A stretch of 64,000 nucleotides of DNA from NCBI RefSeq assembly GCF_033097505.1, contig NZ_AP028654.1, positions 1,756,001 through 1,820,000 on the forward strand, given 5' to 3'. The notes beneath the pieces were generated by a model. That model did no database searches. It had not been told where the DNA came from and saw only the letters and a list, made by a program, of their open reading frames with translations. The position numbers and the translations under genes were made by a program. Below are positions 34,329 to 42,910 of this stretch, in pieces. The stretch comes from Helicovermis profundi. GTDB taxonomy: Bacteria > Bacillota > Clostridia > Peptostreptococcales > Acidaminobacteraceae. How positions within the stretch are numbered: position 1 is the first letter of the stretch; each line of letters begins with the position of its first letter.

Positions 34329-35821
34329 GTGAAGAAAAAAATGTAGCACAAACAAAATTTAGTGAACAAGAATTAATTAGAATGGATAAATTAAAGGATT
34401 TAGAGGAACTAGGTGTGGATCCATTTGGTAGCAGATTTGATATTTCTGATTATTCTGAAGCATTAAAAACAAAATATGCTGATGTATCTAAAGAAGAGCT
34501 TGCTGAAATGGAAATTAATGTTTCTGTTGCAGGAAGAATAATGACTAAACGTGGTAAAGGTAAAGCCGGATTTATGCATATTCAAGATAATGATGGACTT
34601 ATTCAAATATATTTAAGAAAAGATATACTTTCAGAAGTAGAATTTACACTTTTCAATAAGTGTGATATTGGAGATATTATTGGTATACGTGGAATTGTTT
34701 TTAAAACTAACACAGGTGAAGTAAGTGTAAAAGCTAAAGAGTATATTCATTTAACTAAATCTTTAAAACCTCTTCCAGAAAAATATCATGGAATTTCTGA
34801 TGACGAAATCAAATTTAGAAAACGTTATTTAGATATTATTACAAATAGAGATGTAAAAGAATTATTCTTAAAGAAACAAAAATTCTGGAGTACAGTTAGA
34901 AATTACTTAATTGAAAATGACTTCTTAGAAGTTGAAACTCCTATACTTGAAACTTCTTCAGGTGGAGCTGCTGCAACACCATTTGCAACTCATCACAACG
35001 CACTAGATATTGATGTATTCTTAAGAATTTCTATGGGTGAACTATGGCAGAAAAAACTTCTAGTTGCTGGGTTTGAAAAGACTTTTGAAATTGGAAGACA
35101 ATTTAGAAACGAAGGTATGAGTAATGAGCATTTACAAGACTATACTCAATGTGAATTTTACTGGGCTTATGCGGATTTTAAAGATGGTATGGAGTTTACA
35201 AAAGAATTATATAGAAGAATAACTAAAGCAGTCATGGGTTCTTCAAAATTTTCAACTCGTGGATTTGAAATCGATATGGATGATGAATGGAAAATCTACG
35301 ACTTTGAAACAATCATCGAAGAAACAACTGGTGTAAATATCTTCAACACAACTAAAGACGTTGTTATGGCAAAATTAGATGAGTATAAAGTTGAATATGA
35401 TACTAATATTGGATTCTGGAGAATGGTAGACTTACTTTGGAAAGTAGTTAGAAAAGATTTATCTGGTCCTGGATTCTTAGTTGGACAACCAGTTGAACTT
35501 AATCCTCTACCTAAGAGACTTAAAGAAGATCCTAGAAAAGTTGCTCAAATGCAAATTATACTTGCAGGATCTGAAATGGGTAATGGTTATACTGAGTTAA
35601 ACGACCCACTTGATTTAGAGGCAAGATTTAAAGAACAACGTGCAATGAGTGAAGCAGGAGATGAAGAAGCTCATGAACATGATGAAACATTTATAGAAGC
35701 TCTAAGATATGGTATGCCACCTGCTTTCGGATTCGGTGTGTCTGAGAGATTATTCTCGGTTATGATGGATAGACCTATTAGAGAGTGTGTTATATTCCCA
35801 CTAATGAAACCAAAAGCTTAA
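34325..35821 (+). CDS. lysS: Lysyl-tRNA synthetase, class II
   Basis: 498 aa. An N-terminal OB-fold anticodon-binding domain (VSVAGRIMTKRGKGKAGFMHIQDNDGLIQIYLRKD, about 65-105) is followed by a class II catalytic core with motif 1 (EVETPILE), motif 2 (FRNEGMSNEHLQDYTQCEFYWAYAD) and motif 3 (GFGVSERLFSVMMDRPIRECVIFP). It charges tRNA-Lys. Motifs 2 and 3 differ from textbook LysS (normally FRNEGxSxRHNPEFT and GxGIDRLxM), so this is a divergent lineage of the enzyme. It is expressed from the T-box leader and probably coupled to the 10-codon ORF. Confidence 0.9.
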   Translation: MSEEKNVAQTKFSEQELIRMDKLKDLEELGVDPFGSRFDISDYSEALKTKYADVSKEELAEMEINVSVAGRIMTKRGKGKAGFMHIQDNDGLIQIYLRKDILSEVEFTLFNKCDIGDIIGIRGIVFKTNTGEVSVKAKEYIHLTKSLKPLPEKYHGISDDEIKFRKRYLDIITNRDVKELFLKKQKFWSTVRNYLIENDFLEVETPILETSSGGAAATPFATHHNALDIDVFLRISMGELWQKKLLVAGFEKTFEIGRQFRNEGMSNEHLQDYTQCEFYWAYADFKDGMEFTKELYRRITKAVMGSSKFSTRGFEIDMDDEWKIYDFETIIEETTGVNIFNTTKDVVMAKLDEYKVEYDTNIGFWRMVDLLWKVVRKDLSGPGFLVGQPVELNPLPKRLKEDPRKVAQMQIILAGSEMGNGYTELNDPLDLEARFKEQRAMSEAGDEEAHEHDETFIEALRYGMPPAFGFGVSERLFSVMMDRPIRECVIFPLMKPKA

Positions 35822-35845
35822 TATTTTAAATAGTAAAAAATATCT

Positions 35846-35886
35846 AAAACTATAGAAAGATTAATTTCTTTCTATAGTTTTAATTT
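35846..35886 (+). terminator. lysS terminator
   Basis: AAAACTATAGAAAGA and TCTTTCTATAGTTTT with a 6-base loop and T-rich 3' side. The gap to 36065 otherwise holds a 66-bp repeat and a weak CTCTC/GAGAG stem-loop near 36025-36055 that may end the leftward TauE operon. Confidence 0.82.
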
Positions 35887-35888
35887 TT

Positions 35889-35954
35889 AAAATAAGCACA
35901 ATATTAAATTAGTAAATTTTCTTTTCTCGATTACTAGATAGATTCATGTGTAGC
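35889..35954. repeat. 66-bp duplicated sequence, copy 1
   Basis: Starts AAAATAAGCACAATATTAAA and ends CATGTGTAGC; matches 38861-38926 at 63 of 66 positions in the same orientation. The two copies flank the TauE/CGGC/ArsR/SHOCT cluster and the IS66 remnant. Confidence 0.8.
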
Positions 35955-36065
35955 CACTACTATAGATACTCACAATTATTAACCCAATATTGTTAACCAT
36001 AATTTTTAGATCCACGACTTCCTCTCTTATATTCCAAAAAAATCGAGAGAGATGCTAAAATTATT

Positions 36066-36812
36066 TTACAACAATCCATATATAATTTTTATTGCTATAA
36101 CTAAAATTATTACACCAATAATTTTCTTAACCTGACTAGGATGTAACTTTTCATTCATAAACCAATTTCCAAGCAAACCTCCAACAATTGACGCAGATCC
36201 TGTTATTAGTAATAAATAAAAATTTATATCTCCCATTGCAAGATAAGTAATAAACCCTGAAAAGGAAGAAAGTGGAACCACAAAAGCTGTTATAATTGCA
36301 ATTTTTTTAGGCTTATTTCCCAAATATAACAAAATCGGTGAAATTAAACTTCCTCCACCAACTCCAAGAAGTCCCGAAATAAATCCAACGAAGCTACCAA
36401 TTACAACCCCATATTTTATTTGTTTGGATTTAGAAAATATTTTTTTAGAAGCTTTAGGAGTATAAAATAAAATCATACAACCTGAGAATAGTAAAAACAT
36501 TGCAAATAAGCTCATCAAAATATGTCTATCAATATACTTACTAGAATATGCACCTAAAGGAGCAATCATAAATGATGCAATTGCTATAGGCACTGCTAAA
36601 TCATACTGAACACGCTTATGTACAATATTTTTAAAAGACGCAGCTGATAAACTTAATCCATTCAAAAATAATCCTGTTGGAATTGCAACATTTAATGGTA
36701 ACCCAAGCCAATAAAAAATTGGAATAAAAATAAATGCTGCACCCATTCCCGCCATAGCAAGAATAGTGCTGAATACAAGAACCACGATACCACAAATTAA
36801 ATAGAATATCAT
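36066..36812 (-). CDS. TauE/SafE-family sulfur-anion exporter
   Basis: 248 aa with about eight membrane helices arranged as two repeats. Each repeat has the GxGG-type motif: MAGMGAAFIFIPIFYWLGLPLNVAIPTGL near the N-terminus and FISGLLGVGGGSLISPILLYLGNKPKKIAIITAF in the middle. Members move sulfite, sulfoacetate or related sulfur compounds. It starts 2 bp after the CGGC-protein gene, so the two are coupled. The sulfur theme fits the redox-cysteine partner, but the substrate is inferred. Confidence 0.87.
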   Translation of the reverse strand: MIFYLICGIVVLVFSTILAMAGMGAAFIFIPIFYWLGLPLNVAIPTGLFLNGLSLSAASFKNIVHKRVQYDLAVPIAIASFMIAPLGAYSSKYIDRHILMSLFAMFLLFSGCMILFYTPKASKKIFSKSKQIKYGVVIGSFVGFISGLLGVGGGSLISPILLYLGNKPKKIAIITAFVVPLSSFSGFITYLAMGDINFYLLLITGSASIVGGLLGNWFMNEKLHPSQVKKIIGVIILVIAIKIIYGLL

Positions 36813-36813
36813 T

Positions 36814-37155
36814 TTATTCTATTCCTACTATAACTGGAATACCTGTTTTGTTTTCTATTTCTTTTGCAATTTCATTTACATCAAAATAAGGGCATTTAAC
36901 ATCTTGTAGCATACATCCTGAAAAATGAATTGCATCTATATTCTGTTTAGCCAACATCATTCCTTGTTTAACAACTCTTACTCCTGGACAGCCGCCACAC
37001 GTTGCCATAGCAACAACTTGAATATTTTTTTCCTCATATACTTCAAATTTACCTTTTTTATTAGTTGCATAATCAAAACATTTCCAACATACATCTGAAC
37101 CCGGACAACCACGCAGCATAAATTTTTCACATGCTAAAATTCCTATTTTTTTCAT
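36814..37155 (-). CDS. CGGC-domain protein
   Basis: About 113 aa with many cysteines: LACEKFMLRGCPGSDVCWKCFDY, ATCGGCPGVRVVKQG and HFSGCMLQDVKCPYFD. The CGGC motif names the family. These proteins are presumed to bind metal or handle thiols; none is well characterised to my knowledge. The start at 37155 (MKKIGILAC) has GGAGGTGCTTT upstream. It lies in an operon with the TauE-like exporter and Met-rich protein. Confidence 0.82.
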   Translation of the reverse strand: MKKIGILACEKFMLRGCPGSDVCWKCFDYATNKKGKFEVYEEKNIQVVAMATCGGCPGVRVVKQGMMLAKQNIDAIHFSGCMLQDVKCPYFDVNEIAKEIENKTGIPVIVGIE

Positions 37156-37219
37156 AAAGCACCTCCAAAATTTCAAAAGTAGGACAAAATTTCAAATGAA
37201 AAATTGTCCTATATTAAAC

Positions 37220-37480
37220 TTATTTTTTATTTACGTCTAAATTTTCTTCAAAAACAGATTGCATTTTAGAAATCATCTCTTTTGCTAAATTTTGCTTTTC
37301 TTTTGAATCAAGCTCTGAAAATATCATATTTAGACATTTTGGCATCATATTCGACATAAATTCAATTCGTTCCTCTGGTGACATTTTCGCAAACATATTA
37401 TCCATCATATTTGGCATCATTTCTTTCATATCTTCAGGTTTCATCATTCCAGACATCATTTTCTCCATCATTTGTTTCAT
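37220..37480 (-). CDS. Methionine-rich small protein
   Basis: 86 aa, with about a quarter of the first 50 residues Met (MKQMMEKMMSGMMKPEDMKEMM, then PNMMDNMFAKMSPEERIEFMSNMM). No signal peptide is apparent. Met-rich repeats often bind Cu(I) or act as amphipathic client-binding surfaces, as in SRP M domains. A metal role would suit the neighbouring CGGC and ArsR genes but is not demonstrated. AAGGAGGAATT precedes the start. Confidence 0.7.
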   Translation of the reverse strand: MKQMMEKMMSGMMKPEDMKEMMPNMMDNMFAKMSPEERIEFMSNMMPKCLNMIFSELDSKEKQNLAKEMISKMQSVFEENLDVNKK

Positions 37481-37651
37481 AATTCCTCCTTGTAGTAGCT
37501 ATCAAGTAATTTAACATATTGTATTTGACAATAATGACTAACATCAATTTCTCTAAATACCACCTACCTCAAAACAATATATCTATTTAACTTCCTTTAA
37601 ATTGTAATTTACAACCATATTGACGATCTTCCAGATCGTATCACTAGCTAA

Positions 37652-37867
37652 TCAATAAAAATTATAAGCTCCTTGACTTTCAACTCTGACCATTGAAGCT
37701 TCTTTTAGTACTTTTAAATGATGCGAAACTAAAGGTTGTGATAGTCCTGCATTTTTTGCAATTGAATTCACACTTTTACATTCTTTAGTTAAAGATTCAA
37801 TTATACGTATTCTATTTCCATCAGCTAGTACTTTAAAAGTATTTTGAATTTCCACATAATTTTTCAT
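37652..37867 (-). CDS. ArsR-family transcriptional regulator (short)
   Basis: 71 aa winged-helix protein: NTFKVLADGNRIRIIESLTKECKSVNSIAKNAGLSQPLVSHHLKVLKEASMVRVESQGAYNFY. The HTH with SQPLVSHHLKVLK is intact, but the chain ends right after the wing, some 20-30 residues shorter than usual ArsR proteins, so the dimerising last helix is missing. The start at 37867 has AGGAGG; the region upstream lacks a site. It probably regulates the Met-rich/CGGC/TauE genes. Confidence 0.85.
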   Translation of the reverse strand: MKNYVEIQNTFKVLADGNRIRIIESLTKECKSVNSIAKNAGLSQPLVSHHLKVLKEASMVRVESQGAYNFY

Positions 37868-37945
37868 TATATCTTCCTCCTTCCAATAATTACTATCCAT
37901 ATTAGCTTAGAATCTGTTTTTAGTAAAATAATAAGTTAAAAGACA

Positions 37946-38200
37946 TTAACTTATTATATCTTTTTTCATTCGTTCAAAGTCCTCTTTAGATATTTCACTA
38001 TTTACATATCTTTTATTTAGTATATCTAAAGCTGACTCTGAATTTTTATCATCTTTAAAATTCCTATTATAATCATATGATGAACTACAACCACTAAATC
38101 TTCCACGACTAAAAACCATGTAAAAAACAAATAACATTACAATTATCCCAATTACCGGAAAAATCCACATTCCACTCCACACAAAAAATTGTGATCCCAT
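37946..38200 (-). CDS. SHOCT-domain membrane protein
   Basis: 84 aa. An N-terminal membrane helix (MWIFPVIGIIVMLFVFYMVF) and a linker are followed by ALDILNKRYVNSEISKEDFERMKKDI, the SHOCT motif, found at protein ends and thought to mediate oligomerisation. Such small proteins often accompany copper or stress genes in Firmicutes. GGAGGTTTAAT precedes the ATG. Confidence 0.82.
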   Translation of the reverse strand: MGSQFFVWSGMWIFPVIGIIVMLFVFYMVFSRGRFSGCSSSYDYNRNFKDDKNSESALDILNKRYVNSEISKEDFERMKKDIIS

Positions 38201-38427
38201 ATTAAACCTCCTCTTGTGTATATTGTCTGTTCGAAAAATTGTAAATATAATTATAAAAAATATTAAATTTTTATTTTTCTATAATTACAGTTCATATTAT
38301 TCTTAATAATCACACTATAACATAAACCGGCATTTATATCAATAGTCATTTATATAAACGTAAGTTTATATAGAGGGTGCTATTTTTTATTTAATACTAA
38401 TTTTTATATTAAATAGATTAAAAAACA

Positions 38428-38464
38428 AAAAATATCCACATTAATTTGTAATGCAGATATTTTT
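38428..38464 (+). other. Hairpin at the edge of the IS66 remnant
   Basis: AAAATATC-CAC-ATTA and TAAT-GCA-GATATTTT pair with a short loop and a T-rich 3' side. It may be a leftover terminator. The rest of 38201-38427 is AT-rich with no gene. Confidence 0.45.
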
Positions 38465-38798
38465 AAAATTTATAATGCATACTAAAATTCCACTTGGAAA
38501 AGCAATAAAATACACTTTAAATCAGTGTAATAAATTAATAAGATTTTTAAAGGATGGTAGAATAGAAATTGATAACAATAGAGCCGAAAGAGCAATAAAG
38601 CCATTTGTGATTAGAAGAAAGAATCGGATGTTTTCTAGATCACCTAATGAATCAGTTGATAGTGCTATTTATTACAGTGTAATAGAAACGACAAAAACAA
38701 ATAAACTTAAACCGTTTTATTATCTTGAGTATTTATTTGAGAGGCTTCCAAATTTGGATTTAGAAAATCCACGTGAATTAGACGCTTTGTTGCTATGA
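38451..38798 (+). pseudogene. IS66-family transposase, C-terminal remnant
   Basis: Translates to the end of IS66 TnpC: LGKAIKYTLNQCNKLIRFLKDGRIEIDNNRAERAIKPFVIRRKNRMFSRSPNESVDSAIYYSVIETTK. IDNNRAERAIKPF is diagnostic. The protein is normally about 500 aa; only the last 110 are present, with no upstream portion, partner genes or clear terminal repeats. It is a dead fragment showing past IS activity. Confidence 0.88.
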
Positions 38799-38860
38799 TC
38801 AAAAACATTACCTAATAATATTAGACTATAAGACTAGAGTTTAAGAGAATATACGCTTAC

Positions 38861-38926
38861 AAAATAAGCACAATATTAAATTAGTAAATTTTATTTTCTT
38901 GATTGCTAGATAGATTCATGTGTAGC
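38861..38926. repeat. 66-bp duplicated sequence, copy 2
   Basis: Differs from copy 1 at three positions (A/C, T/C, G/A) and ends at the stop of the broken ATPase gene, so it may originally be the 3' flank of that gene family. Confidence 0.8.
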
Positions 38927-39764
38927 TATGCTTCATCAAGTAAAAAGTCAAATAAATTCAAATGCCTAATTCCATTATTAGACAAATCAACTTTATCCAT
39001 TGTTATTAAAATTTTAGGATACTGATCATTAATTTTACTTAAAGATTGTATCTCTCTATTTAGAGTTGATTCTTCTAAAGTGGTTAAACTAACTTGAAAA
39101 TAAAGAGGTTCTGCATTTTTCACAGCTATAAAATCAACTTCATATGATAGATTTTTACCAACTGTAACCTCATAACCTCTTCTTAATAATTCTAAAAACA
39201 CTATATTCTCAATAACATGACCTAAATTTCCTTACCTATATCCAATCAACCTGTTCCTTAGTCCAGTATCTACTACAAAAGCTTTTTCAATATTAAGGTT
39301 TTTATAAGCTTTAAAAAGTAAAAATTCCTTAAATGACAAGGGAAAAACTTTCAACTCAATATATCTTCCGGACAGATATGTCAAATGATCTCCTAAGAAC
39401 ATTCTAGAATTTGAACTAGTAACATATATATCAGCATTCAAGCTAACTCTAAGACTATTAACGACCTTTACCCATTCTTCTACTTCTTGAACCTCATCTA
39501 TTAATATATATACTTTAGAATCATCTTTAATTTTATCCATTTATATTTATGAAGATTTTTACCATCTTTTAATTCTTCGAATATAAATTTTTCATAGTTT
39601 ATCTCAATAATATTTTCTTCACTAGTATTTTGTTCTAATAAATATTCTTTGAATAGTTGCAATATTGATGATTTTCCTGAACGTCTAACACCTGTAATCA
39701 CTTTTACAAATTCATTATCCTTATACTGTATCAATTTAGTTAAATATTTATCTCTAGTTTTCAT
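38926..39764 (-). pseudogene. AAA ATPase with DUF4143, decayed
   Basis: Pieces of one gene in order. A 5' part has Walker A GVRRSGKSSILQLFKEYL. A frameshift lies near 39540, then Walker B VYILIDEVQEVEEWVKVVNSLR and FPLSFKEFLLF. The central 100-150 residues are missing before VVDTGLRNRLIGYR, an in-frame TAA stands at about 39232, and then the DUF4143 end follows (LLRRGYEVTVGKNLSYEVDFIAVKN). Intact members are about 400 aa or more. At least three lesions make it non-functional. Confidence 0.88.
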
Positions 39765-39859
39765 AAACCATTCACCTCTTTTCCTAATTATACTTCACAA
39801 AAACTCTTTAGCCAAAAGTTTTCATAGTGTTAGTCGTAAAATTGTTATTATAATTATAA

Positions 39860-40402
39860 CTACTCACCTTTTGTCAATGAAAGTCCAATAATATCAACAT
39901 CATCAAATCTATGAAAAAGTATTAATTTTTTTTGAGTTTGATCATATTCATAAAAATCACACGGCGATTGCCAGTTTACATTCAATTCTACAATCACAAA
40001 ATACTTATCATCATCCATAATTATCTGAAATTTCCAAATATCATGCTTAATTTCTTCTGCTATTTGGAATATTTCTGTGATTATTTCATCGTTATCAACA
40101 GTATTCCCATCCGAATCTATTAAAACAATTTTCTTTAACTTATTAAGAACTTCATTATCAGAAATATATGATTCATAGCAATCTGAATCAGCAGTGTATA
40201 TTTCGATATCATCACTTTTAAATTTATCAATCATTTCTATATTCCCATTTGAATAAACTGAAACATACTCTATTTTATCTATCCTCTCATCATTTGTTAT
40301 TAAATTTATTAGCCATCGCTTAGGAACTTGGTATGAGTTTAATATAAAAGCAAATAGAATTATAACTATTATAACCGAAATAACTTTAACCATTTTTTTC
40401 AT
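39860..40402 (-). CDS. Hypothetical membrane-anchored protein
   Basis: 180 aa. An N-terminal signal-anchor (VISVIIVIILFAFILNSY) is followed by an acidic extracytoplasmic domain with many Asp and Tyr residues (DDIEIYTADSDCYESYISDNE, FDDVDIIG). There is no lipobox and no recognised motif. It stands alone between a decayed gene and the sulfite reductase operon. Function unknown. Confidence 0.65.
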   Translation of the reverse strand: MKKMVKVISVIIVIILFAFILNSYQVPKRWLINLITNDERIDKIEYVSVYSNGNIEMIDKFKSDDIEIYTADSDCYESYISDNEVLNKLKKIVLIDSDGNTVDNDEIITEIFQIAEEIKHDIWKFQIIMDDDKYFVIVELNVNWQSPCDFYEYDQTQKKLILFHRFDDVDIIGLSLTKGE

Positions 40403-40591
40403 AATTTATTATTCTCCCACACATCTAATTATTTCTACTTCATTCAATTACATAATTATTTAATCTATAACATTTCTCTTTCTACTTCTTTTATCACAAA
40501 CCATTTGTTTAATCATACAATAAATTATATATTATTTCAAACTTTCAAATTAATTATTAATTCTATCAACTATGTAATAATGGACAGCGCT

Positions 40592-40627
40592 AAAAAGAGA
40601 CGATGAAAGTTCACCTTCTCTTTTTTT
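40592..40627 (-). terminator. Terminator of the asr operon
   Basis: AAAAGAGA-A-GGTGAA and TTCATC-G-TCTCTTTT (minus strand) form a 14-pair stem with one G-T pair and a 2-base loop plus T residues, 10 bp after the last gene. Confidence 0.82.
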
Positions 40628-40636
40628 ATTCATTAA

Positions 40637-41104
40637 TTATACTAATTTCAATTTGTTTTTATATTCAAATAATGCTCTAAGATGGCCTTTTTCTTGACTT
40701 ATAATCCTATCAATTGATTCATAATAGCTACTATCTATTAGTAGTCGAATTTCATTAAGGAATAAAATTGTATCTTTCTCTAACTGAATAGAAATGTCAA
40801 AACCATTTTGAAAATTAGTTACTTCACGGCTTTCACTTAAAAATTTTACAGTTTGTTCCAAAAGAACGTCCATATAAGCTCTATACTCATCGTCCACTTT
40901 ATCACTATTGAATGAAATAATTTCCTTTTTGTATTTTTCATACAATTTTTTGTGGGCAAATTCTTGTTTTGCAAGACTCTCGAATAGTACTTTTAGACTT
41001 AAAACATCAGTTAGCCCTTTCATATTATCATAATGAATATTACCAAGTGTTTCAAGTTCAATCATTACATTAAATATATCTTCAAGTGCAAATACTTCTC
41101 TCAT
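40637..41104 (-). CDS. Ferritin-like (rubrerythrin-type) protein
   Basis: 155 aa, all-helical. It has the spacing of a ferritin-like di-iron bundle: IELETLGNIHYDNM and LAKQEFAHKKLYEKY in the first half, IQLEKDTILFLNEI and ISQEKGHLRALFEYK in the second, giving E...ExxH twice. No rubredoxin cysteine pair follows. It is the last gene of the asr operon, 20 bp after asrC, so a role in protecting or supplying the iron centres of sulfite reductase is reasonable. Confidence 0.8.
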   Translation of the reverse strand: MREVFALEDIFNVMIELETLGNIHYDNMKGLTDVLSLKVLFESLAKQEFAHKKLYEKYKKEIISFNSDKVDDEYRAYMDVLLEQTVKFLSESREVTNFQNGFDISIQLEKDTILFLNEIRLLIDSSYYESIDRIISQEKGHLRALFEYKNKLKLV

Positions 41105-41124
41105 AACACGGCCTCCTAGTTTCG

Positions 41125-42108
41125 TTAAAATGATTTAAACTGATTATCTTGTTTGTACCTATAACCATTCCACTGAATATTCTCAGCAATTTGAATCTTG
41201 TCGTTTAAATGAATATCTTTAAGTACCTCTTCCTTAAACACTTGATAACCTACTCGATCCACAATATAACCGATATGCTCTTTTTTAAGTGAACGATCAA
41301 TATGTTTTTCAACAAAATCATAAGTATTTTTAATCACTTGAACTATCACATCTTCTGAAGCCCACTTCATAAATGGCATAGCAATTCTAGGGTTTTTCTT
41401 ACCAGTACGACCCATAATCACCATGCGGTAATAAGGCCTTTCACTTCTAGACCACGCGCCAACGGGGCATTTTAATACACATTCACCACATCCAATACAT
41501 TTTTCAGTATCTCTCTCTACGTTAAATCCATTCATAGTAAGGGCTCCAGTCACCTTCTGCTTGCAATTAGTGACACACGCCTCGCAACTGATACATCTAG
41601 ATACGTCATATTGTGGTTCTGTTGTACATATAATGCCAAAATCCTGCATATGTGCTTTGATACAATCATTTGGACATCCTGTTACAGCTATCTTAAAATG
41701 AAAATCATTCGGAAAACATGTTTTTTCAAGACGTTTTGCAATTCTTGTTGTATTGTCATTAGCCATTGGACAAATTCTGTCTCCTACGCATGCCGATATA
41801 TTTCTTGTTCCAGCAGCTGGATAACCATAATCATTCACTTCTACAGCAAGGCCTAATGATTCAATCAAAGGTCTAATTTTTTTATTGATTTCAGGTATTG
41901 AATCAAAATCTACAAAAGGTATTTCAAAACCTTGACGAGTCGTAATATGAACCGTTCCGTCACCATACTCTTCTGCAATTGATTGAATAAGAGTAAAATA
42001 TTTTGCTTCGAGATAACCACCAGGAACACGAATTCTTAAGGCAGTTTTGCCACGCGTTTTGGTTATTCTATAGGCATTCTTTGTTATTTGTTTACGATTA
42101 ATGCTCAT
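41125..42108 (-). CDS. asrC: Anaerobic sulfite reductase subunit C
   Basis: The catalytic siroheme subunit. An N-terminal ferredoxin-like half (GKTALRIRVPGGYLEAKYFTLIQSIAEEYGDGTVHITTRQGFEIPF) is followed by the siroheme/4Fe-4S motif C-x5-C...C-x3-C (ACVGDRICPMA, VTGCPNDCIKAHMQDFG). Two added 4Fe-4S motifs follow (CISCEACVTNCKQ, CIGCGECVLKCPVGAW). It reduces sulfite to sulfide with electrons from AsrA/AsrB. MSINRK at 42108 is chosen because GGAGG lies 5-6 bases upstream. AsrB ends 10 bp before. Confidence 0.95.
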   Translation of the reverse strand: MSINRKQITKNAYRITKTRGKTALRIRVPGGYLEAKYFTLIQSIAEEYGDGTVHITTRQGFEIPFVDFDSIPEINKKIRPLIESLGLAVEVNDYGYPAAGTRNISACVGDRICPMANDNTTRIAKRLEKTCFPNDFHFKIAVTGCPNDCIKAHMQDFGIICTTEPQYDVSRCISCEACVTNCKQKVTGALTMNGFNVERDTEKCIGCGECVLKCPVGAWSRSERPYYRMVIMGRTGKKNPRIAMPFMKWASEDVIVQVIKNTYDFVEKHIDRSLKKEHIGYIVDRVGYQVFKEEVLKDIHLNDKIQIAENIQWNGYRYKQDNQFKSF

Positions 42109-42118
42109 TTCCAACCTC

Positions 42119-42910
42119 CTAATCAATTAACGTCTTAGCCTTTATATAATTAAATACAGGTCCATCTAGACATATATAAGTTTCATCAATTTTACAGTGA
42201 CCACATTTTCCAATACCACAACTCATTTTTCTTTCAAAAGATACCCATATATTTTCTTCTTTAAATCCATTTTTAATCAACTCAAGAGTTGTAAATTTCA
42301 TCATAATCGGAGGTCCTACAACAACAGCAATCTTTTCTTTTACATTAGATAAATCTAATTTACCAATATGTGTAGTAATAAGTCCAGTTTCACCTTGCCA
42401 AGTATCATCGCCCTTATCAACCGTTACTGTTACATTACCAAACTTTGACCATCTATCTAAATCATCAATAAACAAACGATCGCTTGGTGATTTAAAACCA
42501 ACTAATACTTCAAGAATTTTTGTCTCATCAATACCTGTCATAAAATGATCAATAGTTTTACGAATAGGCGCTAGACCAGTTCCACCAGCAATAAATGCAA
42601 CATCCTTATTTTTAAATATATTAGTGTCAAATCCGTTGCCGTAAGGCCCCCTCATAAATAAACTGTCACCAGCTTGTAGGTTAAAAATTTTGTCTGTCAA
42701 TCTACCAACTCTACGAATTGTCATTTCAAGTGATGTTTTATCAAAATTACAAATAGAAATCGGAGCTTCTCCAACTCCTGGAATAGAGATTTCCATAAAT
42801 TGTCCACCAATAACATTACCTTGAAAAGCTACCTTAAATGTATAATCAATCGCTGTTTCTTTTCTTATTTCTAATATCTTATATGCTTGTGGTAAATAAG
42901 GATTATTCAT
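42119..42910 (-). CDS. asrB: Anaerobic sulfite reductase subunit B
   Basis: A ferredoxin-NADP reductase-like flavoprotein of 264 aa. An FAD-binding barrel (GGQFMEISIPGVGEAPISICN, with MTIRRVGRLTDKIFNL) and an NAD(P) domain (VAFIAGGTGLAPIRKTI, VVVGPPIMMKFTTLEL) are followed by the C-terminal 2Fe-2S/iron ligands RKMSCGIGKCGHCKID and CLDGPVFNY. It transfers electrons from NADH to AsrA/AsrC. The start is MNNPYL at 42910 (AAGGAGG upstream), overlapping the asrA stop. Confidence 0.95.
   Translation of the reverse strand: MNNPYLPQAYKILEIRKETAIDYTFKVAFQGNVIGGQFMEISIPGVGEAPISICNFDKTSLEMTIRRVGRLTDKIFNLQAGDSLFMRGPYGNGFDTNIFKNKDVAFIAGGTGLAPIRKTIDHFMTGIDETKILEVLVGFKSPSDRLFIDDLDRWSKFGNVTVTVDKGDDTWQGETGLITTHIGKLDLSNVKEKIAVVVGPPIMMKFTTLELIKNGFKEENIWVSFERKMSCGIGKCGHCKIDETYICLDGPVFNYIKAKTLID

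Noticed and set aside
38926-39764. Three separate small genes
   Set aside because: The pieces align in order to one AAA/DUF4143 ATPase interrupted by a frameshift, a deletion and a stop codon.
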